The translations under genes and the position numbers were made by a program. A stretch of DNA of 64,000 nucleotides from Alphaproteobacteria bacterium (GTDB taxonomy: Bacteria; Pseudomonadota; Alphaproteobacteria; Puniceispirillales; Puniceispirillaceae): contig JAAXKA010000026.1 in assembly GCA_012269555.1 (NCBI GenBank), positions 1-64,000 of the forward strand, read 5' to 3'. A model generated the notes under the pieces. That model saw only the letters and a program-made list of their open reading frames with translations. It ran no database searches and had not been told where the DNA came from. This document shows positions 16,520 through 26,073 of this stretch, one piece after another; position 1 is the first letter of the stretch; the number at the start of each line of letters is the position of its first letter.

Positions 16520-18382
16520 TTAAATACTCTTCCGCCTAGATTTAGTTCTTGTCGCGCGAATTGCAAACCGATGAGGATCAATTATTTTCATGATGTTTTT
16601 CTCTAACCCAGGGGGCCTATGAGCAATTTTTCTTGCCAAAATTAGCCCTAGTAGGGGGGCGTTGGTAAGCCCACGTGAACCAAGTGCACTAAATAGATGA
16701 ATTGTATCATGCCAGTCACCAACTAATGGCCATCTATCCTGACTAGCAAGACGTTTTGAAACTCGACCCTGTAATTGATAAGTATCTAAAATCTGTTTTT
16801 GCAATGCATCCGGTAAAAGGCTAATATTATAATTATGTCCTCTTTGCGTAACTTGCGTAGTAGCTGATAAATCGAAACTTGCACCTAAAACTTGTTTTCC
16901 GTTTATCATTGGAGTTAAATATCCGCCAAACTGAAGACCAACAGAGAGATTATTTAGTGTTGTGTTTTTTGGGAGAAAGCTAAGTTGTCCAGATGTTACC
17001 TGCAAATTCAATGAAGGAAGTGAGAATTTCTCAAGAAATTTAGGAAGACCTGCTCCGATACATAATACAATATCAGTTGCTGTGAGTATACTACCTGCTG
17101 TAGTTGTTAACTCCCATCTCCCTTTTGTCTTTACGAGCGAAGATATCGATACACCTAGTAGCACTTCACTACCATCTAGCATTTTTTTAGTAAATTTTGA
17201 TGGATCTATAAGTTGCCCCGCTGACTGAAAGAAACCATCCTGCTCAATTGCTAAATTTGCTATTTGCGACAACTGGCGTGCGTCAGCTTCTTGAACTAAC
17301 TCATTTGGCCATTCTTGTTTAGCCATCTTTCTTTGTCTTTTTCCCTGCTTTTCTGGATAATGCAAACTAATAAGTCCTTTGTGTAAGACTACACTATGTT
17401 GAAAGGCAAGCTCTCTTGCATAGGAAAAACAAGCAAGTGACATTTGCATGGAAGGATGCGGAGCTGCCATCAACTGAGGTCCTTGTAAACCAACCGGATT
17501 ACCAGATGCACCACTTGCAATCGTTTCTGAAGCCTCTACAACAATATGCGCGATATTTGTTGCCCTTAGACCATGGGCTATACTAGCCCCTGCAATACCA
17601 GCCCCGATTATGATTACCTTTTTATCTGAATGAGAATAATATTTGGAAAGCCCAGCTGTATAGTATCCGGTCAACATTTCTCTTTTTTTGCCAAATCCCC
17701 TTTTTTTTTCGATCTTGAAACCCGCTTTTCTAAGTCCATCCTTTACCAATGCTGCAACTGAAAAACTCGCAATGGTTGCTTTTGATGCAGATAATCTAGA
17801 AATTTGTGTAAATATATTTTCAGTCCAAAGCTCTTTATTTTTTACGGGTGAAAAACCATCCAGAAACCAAATATTCGCTTTAAAATTAAGCTGTTTCATT
17901 TCGAGGAGTGCATCACCATAATGAAGATGCAAATGTATTCTGTCCTGTAAAAATAATCTATGATGAGTACATGCCCAGTGTTCAGGCCATAGCTTTTTCA
18001 ATAAAATGCTATTTCTTTGCAATTCTGAAAATGGTTTCCTAGCCTCAAATGCTAGCTCCTTATCTAATGGATAGGCCTCAAAGCTGATATAATCAATTGT
18101 ACAATTAGTAGCCGATTTTTCTACTAAGTCCATTACAGCGAGAAAATTTAACCCTGTGCCAAATCCAGTTTCTGCAATTACTAAATGGTCATTAGAATTA
18201 AGAAGAGCAGCAAGATTTGTTCCCTCAACAAATACGTGCCTTGCTTCGGCAAGACCATTTTCTGAAGAGAAATATATATCCTTGAACCTATCAGAGCGAA
18301 GCACGCCATCTGTAATTTTTGCATCTGGGCCCAAAATTTTATAATTTGCCGTTGCATTAGGATTTTTGGATTGTTTTATCAT
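16520..18382 (-). CDS. mnmC: bifunctional tRNA 5-methylaminomethyl-2-thiouridine biosynthesis protein
   Basis: MnmC finishes the mnm5s2U wobble modification of tRNA. The N-terminal half is the SAM methyltransferase domain, with ETGFGTGLNFL near residues 74-84 and the WFLDGFSPVKN active-site segment near 172-182. The C-terminal half is an FAD oxidoreductase domain, with IIGAGIAGASIAHG near 255-268 and ASGNPVGLQGPQLM. At 620 residues it is slightly shorter than the E. coli protein but has both activities. It is convergent with the SDR gene (eight-base gap) and divergent from the UPF0260 gene. Confidence 0.94.
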   Translation of the reverse strand: MIKQSKNPNATANYKILGPDAKITDGVLRSDRFKDIYFSSENGLAEARHVFVEGTNLAALLNSNDHLVIAETGFGTGLNFLAVMDLVEKSATNCTIDYISFEAYPLDKELAFEARKPFSELQRNSILLKKLWPEHWACTHHRLFLQDRIHLHLHYGDALLEMKQLNFKANIWFLDGFSPVKNKELWTENIFTQISRLSASKATIASFSVAALVKDGLRKAGFKIEKKRGFGKKREMLTGYYTAGLSKYYSHSDKKVIIIGAGIAGASIAHGLRATNIAHIVVEASETIASGASGNPVGLQGPQLMAAPHPSMQMSLACFSYARELAFQHSVVLHKGLISLHYPEKQGKRQRKMAKQEWPNELVQEADARQLSQIANLAIEQDGFFQSAGQLIDPSKFTKKMLDGSEVLLGVSISSLVKTKGRWELTTTAGSILTATDIVLCIGAGLPKFLEKFSLPSLNLQVTSGQLSFLPKNTTLNNLSVGLQFGGYLTPMINGKQVLGASFDLSATTQVTQRGHNYNISLLPDALQKQILDTYQLQGRVSKRLASQDRWPLVGDWHDTIHLFSALGSRGLTNAPLLGLILARKIAHRPPGLEKNIMKIIDPHRFAIRATRTKSRRKSI

Positions 18383-18475
18383 TAATTCTTTTTATAGTGA
18401 TGAAATTAGCTCGTAAATGCACAATTTCCAAAATTCTATTTTAGAAAATTTATACCGAAAGTCTATTTAGATAAA

Positions 18476-18943
18476 ATGAAAAAAAAAATTCAACCTGATT
18501 TCTGGAGAGAAAAATCACTATCTGAAATGAGTTATCAGGAATGGGAGTCTTTATGCGATGGATGTGGTAAATGCTGCGTTTTAAAACTTCAGGATATTGA
18601 TAGAGAGCAGATTTTTTATACAGATGTTTGTTGTAGACTACTTGACTGTGAAACAGCCCAATGCAGCCAATATGATACCCGTAAGTCTCATATAGCAGAT
18701 TGTATTATTTTATCACCCACTAACCTAGCTCCTCTAAGCTGGATGCCTGATAGTTGCTCTTATAAGCTTGTTCATAATGGACTAGAACTTCCTGACTGGC
18801 ACCACCTTATCACTGGGAATAAGTCTAGTACTCTAGATTCTGGAAACTCCGTTGCCGGCCGCGTCATCCCCGAAACAGAACTTGAAAGCGAAGATGATTT
18901 GTTAGAACATATAATTGACTGGGATGAAGCACTCAAAAAATAA
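18476..18943 (+). CDS. UPF0260 (YcgN-like) cysteine cluster protein
   Basis: A 155-residue protein of the YcgN/UPF0260 family. It has a cysteine-rich cluster, CDGCGKCC at about residues 28-35, followed by CCRLLDC and CSQY. These cysteines are expected to bind a metal or an iron-sulfur centre, but the function of the family is not established. Length and motif spacing are typical. It is divergent from mnmC across 93 bases and is followed by two very small genes on the same strand. Confidence 0.88.
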   Translation: MKKKIQPDFWREKSLSEMSYQEWESLCDGCGKCCVLKLQDIDREQIFYTDVCCRLLDCETAQCSQYDTRKSHIADCIILSPTNLAPLSWMPDSCSYKLVHNGLELPDWHHLITGNKSSTLDSGNSVAGRVIPETELESEDDLLEHIIDWDEALKK

Positions 18944-18996
18944 TCACTAAATATTAGTATTATTCTACAAAATATGAAATTTAAAAAGGATTAATC

Positions 18997-19173
18997 ATGG
19001 ATTTAAGATGGTTATTGGTTATATTAATGAGCTTAATTGTAATTGCCTTTATTTGGCGTGATATGAACGGTATGGGAGATATGCCCTGGACTAAATGCAA
19101 AGAATCCTTGTTTACTCAAGTAACCACAGGTGAGTGCACATTGCGCTTTAAGGCAGATTTAATTCCATCTTAA
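18997..19173 (+). CDS. small single-pass membrane protein, unknown
   Basis: A 58-residue reading frame starting at ATG 18997. A strong ribosome site, AAAGGA, lies seven bases before it. The first ~20 residues form one hydrophobic segment (WLLVILMSLIVIAFIW). A short polar tail follows with two cysteines, one in WTKCKES and one in TGECTL, that could form a disulfide if the tail is periplasmic. I do not recognise the family. It lies in the same direction as the UPF0260 gene, 53 bases after it. Support comes from the ribosome site and the protein-like composition only. Confidence 0.55.
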   Translation: MDLRWLLVILMSLIVIAFIWRDMNGMGDMPWTKCKESLFTQVTTGECTLRFKADLIPS

Positions 19174-19229
19174 TTATAGAGTCCTCTATACCTATAACCG
19201 TTATTTTTTATTCGTAGGCAATATTTTTT

Positions 19230-19388
19230 ATGGCAAAAATGAAAAAAAAATCCACATTGCCGACGAAACAATGTCGGACCTGCAACAAACCATTTAGTTG
19301 GCGAAAAAAATGGACAAAAGATTGGGAGAATGTAATTTATTGTTCTGAGAGATGCAAACGTCAGAAAAATTTAATAAAACTTCCTTAA
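19230..19388 (+). CDS. DUF2256 zinc-ribbon-like small protein
   Basis: A 52-residue basic protein. The sequence fits DUF2256: [14 protein letters not shown] in the middle and YCSERCK near the end, giving CxxC and CxxxC pairs likely to bind zinc. The family has no established role; members are often found near photolyase/cryptochrome or DNA-repair genes. Here it lies eight bases from the 3' end of the ATP-dependent ligase gene, convergent with it, which fits a repair-related neighbourhood (inference). The ribosome site is weak. Confidence 0.8.
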   Translation: MAKMKKKSTLPTKQCRTCNKPFSWRKKWTKDWENVIYCSERCKRQKNLIKLP

Positions 19389-19396
19389 GTTTCTTA

Positions 19397-20989
19397 TTAT
19401 ATGTCTATCATCGCAATAAGGTCAGATACAGAATTAGCTTCGTGCGCTTTTTTATCCCATCTAATAGCTTTAAACCTTGGGAAACGAGTTGCAACACCTG
19501 ATTTATGACGTTTAGAGAGTTGCACTGAATCGAATGCAATCTCTACTACTAATGTTTTATTGACTTCTCTTACCGGTCCAAATTTTTTAATGATGTTTTC
19601 TCTAACAAATTTATCAAGCTTTTTTAACTCATCATTGCTAAATCCAGAATAAGCTTTGGCTACTGGCATTAATATGTTTTTGTCTTCTGCACTGTCATAA
19701 GTCCAAGCACCAAGTGTAAAATCAGAAAAAAATGAGGAACGTTTTCCGTGACCTCGCTGTGCATATAAAACAACTAAATCAGCTGTAAGCGGATCCCGCT
19801 TCCATTTAAACCATTTTCCTTTAATTCTGCCTGCGTGATAAGCACTTGTTATCTCTTTTAGCATTACACCTTCTACAAGACCGCCTGCCCTACATTTCTC
19901 TCGCCATTTTTTTAAATTAAAAAGGTTGGGGTTGGGCAATATCTCTGAAAGACCGATATAAGGCATTTTCAGGTCTGAACTTATCCGTTTTTCCAAAATA
20001 CCCCTTCTATATCCCAGCGTTTGTTCTCGAATGTCTAAACTTTGATCAAATAAGATATCATATGCCATAATAAAAACTGGGGTTTCTGTAAGCATTTTAG
20101 CAGACGGTTTCTTTCGATTTAGTCTAAGTTGTAATTGCTGAAAACTTCCAATCTTAAGCGGAGTTCCTGCTAAAAGTTCTCCATCAATAACACCCTGCCA
20201 TTCAAGTGGCCTAGTTAATTCAGGAAAAGAGCTTGAAATATCATCTCCCGACCTGGAGAATATGCGTAAATCATCATTCGCCGAAACTAATTGAATACGG
20301 ATTCCATCCCATTTCCATTCTGCTTGAAAAGAACTGAAATCTATCTTTGTAATCTCAGTTTCTGAAAGTGGGTGTGCCAACATCATTGGTCGAAATACTG
20401 CTTTACCTTTAGCATCAGGCTTATCAGCTTTACCCTCTAACCAATTAAATAATTCCAAATAGGGAGGCTGTATTAGTGGCCAAATTTGTTCAATTTCGTC
20501 CACTTCAATTTCATATGACTTTGACAGTGCTAGTCTTGCCATTCGTGCCGACACACCTACTCTAAGCCCACCAGTGACCAATTTCAATAATGCCCATCTT
20601 TGTGATTCTGGCATTTGGTCAAGCAGTCCCTCTAAGTAATCACTTGCATGCAACTTTGATGACTCCTGTAACACTGTTATGATATCACTTATTTTTATCT
20701 CTATATCTTTTTCGGATTTTGTTGGCCATATAAGGGCAACTGTTTCTGCTAAATCTCCAACAAAATCATAAGATAAATCAAATAGTAAAGGGTCACATCG
20801 TTTATATGCTATTTGACGAATAAGATGTGTTTTAACACCCTGAATAGACAATTCTCCTGTCAATGCTGATATCACGAAACCCCTATCAGGGTCCTTTGTA
20901 TTCTTAATAAATTCTTCTAAATAAGCTTGTTTGACCGAGCGTTGTGGTGCGTATAACAAAGAATGAAGCAAATCTGAAAATTTCTTCAT
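19397..20989 (-). CDS. ATP-dependent DNA ligase of the ligase-associated damage-response module
   Basis: Seals DNA nicks using ATP. The 530-residue protein has an N-terminal DNA-binding domain and the nucleotidyltransferase motif I WKWDGIRIQL with the adenylated Lys226. Motif III is around VIDGELLAG and motif V is KGKWFKWKRD, followed by an OB-fold domain. This architecture matches the bacterial ligase type found with a metallo-beta-lactamase exonuclease, an Lhr-like helicase and PdeM (TIGR04120-TIGR04123 set). Its start overlaps the exonuclease stop by four bases, so the two are translated together. It is additional to the essential NAD-dependent LigA, which is not in the window. Confidence 0.93.
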   Translation of the reverse strand: MKKFSDLLHSLLYAPQRSVKQAYLEEFIKNTKDPDRGFVISALTGELSIQGVKTHLIRQIAYKRCDPLLFDLSYDFVGDLAETVALIWPTKSEKDIEIKISDIITVLQESSKLHASDYLEGLLDQMPESQRWALLKLVTGGLRVGVSARMARLALSKSYEIEVDEIEQIWPLIQPPYLELFNWLEGKADKPDAKGKAVFRPMMLAHPLSETEITKIDFSSFQAEWKWDGIRIQLVSANDDLRIFSRSGDDISSSFPELTRPLEWQGVIDGELLAGTPLKIGSFQQLQLRLNRKKPSAKMLTETPVFIMAYDILFDQSLDIREQTLGYRRGILEKRISSDLKMPYIGLSEILPNPNLFNLKKWREKCRAGGLVEGVMLKEITSAYHAGRIKGKWFKWKRDPLTADLVVLYAQRGHGKRSSFFSDFTLGAWTYDSAEDKNILMPVAKAYSGFSNDELKKLDKFVRENIIKKFGPVREVNKTLVVEIAFDSVQLSKRHKSGVATRFPRFKAIRWDKKAHEANSVSDLIAMIDI

Positions 20990-22002
20990 TCGGTTTCATC
21001 CTCATATCCAATTAATGAAAGAGCTTTAGCATCTAACCCCATTTGACTACAAGCATGTATCAGTGCATCTTCTCTCCCATGGGTTATCCAGACCTGTGTA
21101 GCTTTTACCTCTTGAATTGTGCGCAAAATGTCATTCCAATCAGCATGATCTGATATTATAAGGGGTAATTCGACACCACCTTGTTTAGCACGCTGTCTTA
21201 CCTGCATCCATCCCGATGCAGAAACAACAAGAGGGTCAGGTAATCTTTGCGCCCATTTGGTTCCTATAGCAGAAGGTGGTGCGATGATAAATTTGTTGGC
21301 TAACGATCTATTGTGATTTTCAATTTTGTCTAATGGTATTGTTTGCAAGCTACCCAGCTGAATGCCGAAAGATTGGTATAATTCACAAAGTTTTTTTACC
21401 GCACCATGGATAAAAATTGTCTCATTATACCCAGCCGCACGAAGCAATGCTATTAAGCGTTGTGCTTTGCCAAGAGAATAAGCTAAAACTGCAATTGAAC
21501 GCTCTGGAAACAGATGTCTAACCTGAATTAATTTTTTGATTTCATCTTCCGGCTTTGGATGAGAAAAAACAGGCAATCCAAAGGTGGCCTCTGTTATAAA
21601 AACGTCACATTGCTCTACCTGAAAAGGGACACATGTCGGATCTAAGCGTCTCTTATAATCTCCAGCCGCAATTATTTTTGTATTTTCATATTTTAGCACT
21701 ATCTGCGCAGAACCAAGCACATGACCAGCCGGAATAAGCTTTACTTCAACCTCTCCTAAAGTAAATTTATCATTATATGTAAGTGCAGTTTTTTGGTTAG
21801 CAAAATTTTCTCCATATCGTGCCGACATAATAGCTAGTGTTTGTTTCGTTGCAATCACATGTTTATGACCAGGCCTTGCATGATCAGAGTGTCCATGAGT
21901 AATAATAGCAGTATCAACGGCTCTAATTGGGTCTATGTGCGCTTTTGCGGGTAAGACATATAAACCAGGTTTAGAAATTTTTAGCCAGCTTGTATTTACC
22001 AT
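20986..22002 (-). CDS. ligase-associated exonuclease, metallo-beta-lactamase fold
   Basis: A 338-residue MBL-fold nuclease of the beta-CASP/Artemis type. The metal motif THGHSDHAR lies at residues 35-43. Further ligands are the histidine in GHVLGSAQ near 94 and the aspartate in AAGDYK near 113. The family is expected to process DNA ends before ligation. The overlap with the ligase start (ATGA) makes it the upstream partner in a two-gene unit. The start ATG at 22002 gives the MVNTSWLKI N-terminus that precedes the MBL domain. Confidence 0.92.
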   Translation of the reverse strand: MVNTSWLKISKPGLYVLPAKAHIDPIRAVDTAIITHGHSDHARPGHKHVIATKQTLAIMSARYGENFANQKTALTYNDKFTLGEVEVKLIPAGHVLGSAQIVLKYENTKIIAAGDYKRRLDPTCVPFQVEQCDVFITEATFGLPVFSHPKPEDEIKKLIQVRHLFPERSIAVLAYSLGKAQRLIALLRAAGYNETIFIHGAVKKLCELYQSFGIQLGSLQTIPLDKIENHNRSLANKFIIAPPSAIGTKWAQRLPDPLVVSASGWMQVRQRAKQGGVELPLIISDHADWNDILRTIQEVKATQVWITHGREDALIHACSQMGLDAKALSLIGYEDETE

Positions 22003-22036
22003 TAGTATAGGAGCGATACCTTTTTATTATTTTTGT

Positions 22037-22729
22037 TTATTCTGGCTTAGTTGTACCAAATAACCTTCGCCATTCCTCACCACTAAGATTGCGCAGGTCT
22101 ACTTGCTTATTTTCTGCAATCTCATATGCTTTTTTAACTGCCTTTCTTTTAAATAAACTCTCTCTCCAACGATCAATATTTGGAAAATTTTCTAAATTAA
22201 TTCCTTGTCTTTCGTAGCTCTTAGTCCATGGTAGAATTGCTATATCTGCAATCGTATATTCTTTCCCTGCTACATATTCACTCTTTGATAATTGAGTATC
22301 AAGAACTCCATATAACCGTGCTGCTTCATTCATATATCTTTCAATTGCATAATCAATTTTAACTGGAGCATAATGATTAAAATGGTGAACCTGTCCGAGC
22401 ATTGGACCAAAACTAGCCATTTGCCACATCAGCCATTCCCAAACATTAATGCGAGCTTTAATATCAGAGGGGTTAAATAGTCCAGTTTTCTCGGATAAAT
22501 ACAACAAAATGGCACCAGATTCGAAAATGCTTGTTGGTCGTGAGTTAACGCCGTTTTGATCTATAATTGCTGGCATTTTATTATTAGGTGAAAAGAGAAG
22601 AAATTCTTGTTTATATTGGTCTCCTTTCGATATATCAACATAATGGATTTTATATGGCAATCCCATCTCTTCAAGAGCAATTGTTATCTTGTGACCATTT
22701 GGTGTTGGCCAATAATATAAATCAATCAT
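22037..22729 (-). CDS. glutathione S-transferase, Nu-class-like
   Basis: A 230-residue GST with a thioredoxin-like N-terminal domain: DLYYWPTPNGHKITIALEE, with the YfcG/Ure2p-like substrate region and the NNKMPAI cis-proline loop. An all-helical C-terminal domain follows. The start at 22729 fits the family N-terminus; the reading frame stays open upstream to 22846, but that extension overlaps the helicase start and has no homology. Related proteins reduce disulfides or act on glutathionylated substrates. It lies inside the four-gene repair module, a less usual member, 34 bases from the exonuclease and divergent from the helicase. Confidence 0.9.
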   Translation of the reverse strand: MIDLYYWPTPNGHKITIALEEMGLPYKIHYVDISKGDQYKQEFLLFSPNNKMPAIIDQNGVNSRPTSIFESGAILLYLSEKTGLFNPSDIKARINVWEWLMWQMASFGPMLGQVHHFNHYAPVKIDYAIERYMNEAARLYGVLDTQLSKSEYVAGKEYTIADIAILPWTKSYERQGINLENFPNIDRWRESLFKRKAVKKAYEIAENKQVDLRNLSGEEWRRLFGTTKPE

Positions 22730-22813
22730 TAAAAATCCTCTATTTTTTAAAAAAATGCCTTTTTTTATACAGTCTAATCGCAAGAAAAGCCAAAATATAA
22801 GTATGATAATAGA

Positions 22814-25267
22814 ATGAGCGAAATAGAAACAAGTCATATTACCCATAACAAAAACCTTCCATCAAAATTTCAGAGGTGGTTCTCAAATAGAGGCTGGCAA
22901 ATTTACGAGCATCAATTATCTATGATTTCGGAATTTAAGAAAGGAAATTCTTGTTTGCTTATCGCTCCCACAGGTTCTGGGAAAACATTATCTGGATTCT
23001 TACCAAGTCTTATTGAGCTTTGCGAGCTGCCATTTGAGAACAAAATAAAGCCTAAACTGCACACGCTTTATATCTCTCCCCTCAAGGCACTAAGTGTTGA
23101 TGTGCAACGAAATTTACAAATACCTATTACTGAAATGGATCTTCCAATTCTTTGTGAAACCCGTACTAGTGATACTAGCCCAAAAAAGAGGAATAGGCAA
23201 AAAGTAGCGCCACCTAATATATTACTTACCACCCCAGAATCTCTTGAGTTAATGTTAGCATGGCCAGAGGCTAAAAATTATTTCTTTAATCTATCTACAA
23301 TTATTATAGATGAGATACATTCTGTAATTGGCAATAAGCGAGGAGATTTGTTATCTCTATCCATTACTACGCTTCGTAATTATGCACCCAATGCATCATT
23401 CATAGGACTATCGGCTACAGTTGCAGATTCTGGGCAGTTGGCAAAATGGCTTGTACCTGAACCTAATAAAGTGACAATTTTAAAACCAAAAATAACTAAA
23501 AAAATAGATATCAAAATTTATTATCCGACATCGAGTGAAATTCCTTTCGCTGGGCACTCTGCAGATTATGCTGTTGCAGATATCTATCAGATGATATCAG
23601 CTCACAAAATTAGTCTGATATTTGTTAATACTAGGGCGCAGGCAGAATTGTTGTTTCAATCTTTATGGAAGGAAAATAATAATAATTTGCATATTGGATT
23701 ACACCATGGCTCTTTAGATGCTAGTCAGCGTCGAAAAGTAGAAAAAGCAATGGCGGAGAGTAAATTAGACGCTGTAGTAGCAACTTCTTCACTAGATTTA
23801 GGTATAGATTGGTCAGACGTTGACCTTGTTATACAAGTTGGTGCGGCAAAAGGAACAACTCGCCTTATTCAACGTATCGGACGCTCAGGTCACAGTCTAG
23901 GAAAGCCCTCCAATGCGATAATTATTCCTACCAATAGATTTGAGGTAATAGAAGCGGTAGCAGCCCGAGAAAATATCCTTGATGGAAAGCTTGATAAGTT
24001 AGAAGAATATCCAGGAAGTATAGATGTTCTCGCTCAATATATTGTAGGTAGAGCAGTAGCAGGTTCTTTTGATGCTGAAAAACTTTATAAGCAGATACTT
24101 ACAGCACCGCCATATAGATCCCTCGAAAAGGGCACATTCTTAAAAATTTTGGAATTCGTTAGCACTGGTGGTTATGCTTTGGAGCATTATGAGCAATTTA
24201 GGCGCATCGTAAAAGGTATCGACGGCTTATATAGGCTTACAAATAAACGTGTTGCCTCAAGATGGCGTATGAATATTGGAACAATTGTCGAGACAACAAC
24301 ATTAAAAATAAAATTTGCCCGTGGCCCAGTTCTTGGGGAAATAGAGGAATATTTTGTCCAATCTCTTCGTACGGGTGATAGTTTTATATTTGCTGGCCGA
24401 GTGGTAGCTTTTGTAGAAATAATTAATATGCAAGTTATAGTAGAACCTACTATTGCCAAAGAACCAAAAGTGCCTACGTATGCTGGAGGCAGATTACCTC
24501 TTACGTCTGATATGTCTGAAAAAGTCAGGCATATTTTGCAATCTGTTGAAATTCATAAGTCTTTGCCTGGGCCTGTGCGAGAATGGCTAGAAATTCAGCA
24601 ACTTCATTCAAAATTACCTAATGCAGATACATTACTATTAGAAACATTCCAACGCGGAGAGCGTCATTATCTTGTTGCATATGGATTTGAAGGCCGGAAT
24701 GCACACCAGACATTAGGCATGCTTCTTACGAAACGGATGGAACGTCAACATTTAAAGCCTCTTGGATTTGTCGCAACAGATTATGCTATTGCCATCTGGT
24801 CTCTTGAAAAAGTGATTAAGCCAATTACCTTATTCACTCCTGATATATTAGGTGATGAGCTTGAGGAATGGATGGCAGAATCAACTATGTTAAAGCGATC
24901 ATTTAGGCAAGTTGCAATAATTTCGGGATTGATAGATAAAAAAATTCCAGGATTAGAGAAAACTAAAAAGCAGGTAACAATTAATTCAGATTTAATTTAT
25001 GACGTATTAAGGAAATATCAGCCAAATCATATATTGCTTGAGGCCACTAGGCAGGATTCTGCAAGAGGGCTTACTGACATTCGGCGACTTGGAGAGCTCT
25101 TAAATAGATTTGAAAACAAAATTACCCATATGGAGCTACCCAGAATATCTGCTTTGGCCATCCCTCTTTTACTGGAGGTCGGAAAGGAATCTGTTATGTC
25201 AGAGGCTGTTGAAACAATGCTAAAGGAATTAGAGACTGACCTAATTAAAGAGATCAGAAAAAGTTAA
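22814..25267 (+). CDS. ligase-associated Lhr-like DEXH-box DNA helicase
   Basis: An 817-residue superfamily 2 helicase of the Lhr-Core type. Motif I APTGSGKT is at 51-58, motif II DEIH at 166-169, motif III SATV near 199 and motif VI QRIGRSGH near 352. A C-terminal region typical of Lhr follows. Family members translocate 3'-5' on single-stranded DNA. In Pseudomonas the same set (helicase, MPE nuclease, exonuclease, ligase) forms one operon. The downstream pdeM-like gene begins five bases after the stop, so the pair is co-transcribed. An 84-base spacer separates it from the divergent GST gene. Confidence 0.93.
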   Translation: MSEIETSHITHNKNLPSKFQRWFSNRGWQIYEHQLSMISEFKKGNSCLLIAPTGSGKTLSGFLPSLIELCELPFENKIKPKLHTLYISPLKALSVDVQRNLQIPITEMDLPILCETRTSDTSPKKRNRQKVAPPNILLTTPESLELMLAWPEAKNYFFNLSTIIIDEIHSVIGNKRGDLLSLSITTLRNYAPNASFIGLSATVADSGQLAKWLVPEPNKVTILKPKITKKIDIKIYYPTSSEIPFAGHSADYAVADIYQMISAHKISLIFVNTRAQAELLFQSLWKENNNNLHIGLHHGSLDASQRRKVEKAMAESKLDAVVATSSLDLGIDWSDVDLVIQVGAAKGTTRLIQRIGRSGHSLGKPSNAIIIPTNRFEVIEAVAARENILDGKLDKLEEYPGSIDVLAQYIVGRAVAGSFDAEKLYKQILTAPPYRSLEKGTFLKILEFVSTGGYALEHYEQFRRIVKGIDGLYRLTNKRVASRWRMNIGTIVETTTLKIKFARGPVLGEIEEYFVQSLRTGDSFIFAGRVVAFVEIINMQVIVEPTIAKEPKVPTYAGGRLPLTSDMSEKVRHILQSVEIHKSLPGPVREWLEIQQLHSKLPNADTLLLETFQRGERHYLVAYGFEGRNAHQTLGMLLTKRMERQHLKPLGFVATDYAIAIWSLEKVIKPITLFTPDILGDELEEWMAESTMLKRSFRQVAIISGLIDKKIPGLEKTKKQVTINSDLIYDVLRKYQPNHILLEATRQDSARGLTDIRRLGELLNRFENKITHMELPRISALAIPLLLEVGKESVMSEAVETMLKELETDLIKEIRKS

Positions 25268-25272
25268 GCGAA

Positions 25273-26016
25273 ATGAATTCTCCGATTATCATTACATCAA
25301 ACCCTTCCTCTCTTTTTTATGAAAAAATTGAAATTAAATTCTGTGGGCATATATTCTGGTTATACGCAGATGGAACGTGTTTCCATGTGAAAAGCAAGAC
25401 ATTAATTGTTGCAGATATGCATTTAGAAAAAGCATTTTCTCAATCTAGAGCTGCATTGCTTCCTGGATATGATACCAAAGAGACTTTGGAACTGTTAGAA
25501 GCCGCCTTAAATAGGAACCTAACTCAAAATTGTGTTTTTCTGGGTGATAGCTTTCACAATGCAATGACAGCACAATCACTCGCAGACCCATATAGGGAAA
25601 AACTGCAGCAATTATCGCAGATAAATCATTTCACATGGGTAATAGGAAATCATGACCCAATATTGCCAAATTTTTTAATTGGAGAGCAATGCCATTCAAC
25701 ATCTATTGATAAGATTGAACTTAGACATCAACTTGAAAGACAGGGGTATGAAGAACAAATCACACCAGAGACTGGTCAAATTATTGGTCATTATCACCCA
25801 AAAGCAAAATTAAAATTACGAGCGGGAAAAGCATCTGGAAAATGTTTTATATTTGATAAAAAATTGATGATTATTCCAGCTTTTGGTGTCTCAACAGGTG
25901 GATTGAATATCACCGATAAAGCTATTTCAAAATTATTCTCTAACACCCCTGATGTTTATTTCTGCTATAAAACGAAACTTTATCATATTCATGATGTTGC
26001 AAATTTACGCAAATGA
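25273..26016 (+). CDS. pdeM: ligase-associated endonuclease PdeM (metallophosphoesterase)
   Basis: A 247-residue binuclear metallophosphoesterase. The metal-ligand motifs appear in order: VADMHLEK with Asp48 and His50, LGDSFHN, IGNHDP and GHYHPK. The Pseudomonas putida counterpart is a manganese-dependent nuclease acting on single-stranded DNA, so this product probably incises DNA during repair with the helicase just upstream (five bases apart). The C-terminal residues 200-247 are less conserved. The start ATG at 25273 leaves about 40 residues before the first metal motif, slightly long but without a better alternative. Confidence 0.9.
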   Translation: MNSPIIITSNPSSLFYEKIEIKFCGHIFWLYADGTCFHVKSKTLIVADMHLEKAFSQSRAALLPGYDTKETLELLEAALNRNLTQNCVFLGDSFHNAMTAQSLADPYREKLQQLSQINHFTWVIGNHDPILPNFLIGEQCHSTSIDKIELRHQLERQGYEEQITPETGQIIGHYHPKAKLKLRAGKASGKCFIFDKKLMIIPAFGVSTGGLNITDKAISKLFSNTPDVYFCYKTKLYHIHDVANLRK

Positions 26017-26073
26017 AATAGAAAGGAATTAAAAAAGATTTTACATAAATTTGAGATTTTAAAAGGGTAAATT

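Noticed and set aside
22730-22846. N-terminal extension of the GST frame
   Set aside because: It overlaps the helicase start, is hydrophobic and unlike GST; ATG 22729 gives the family N-terminus.
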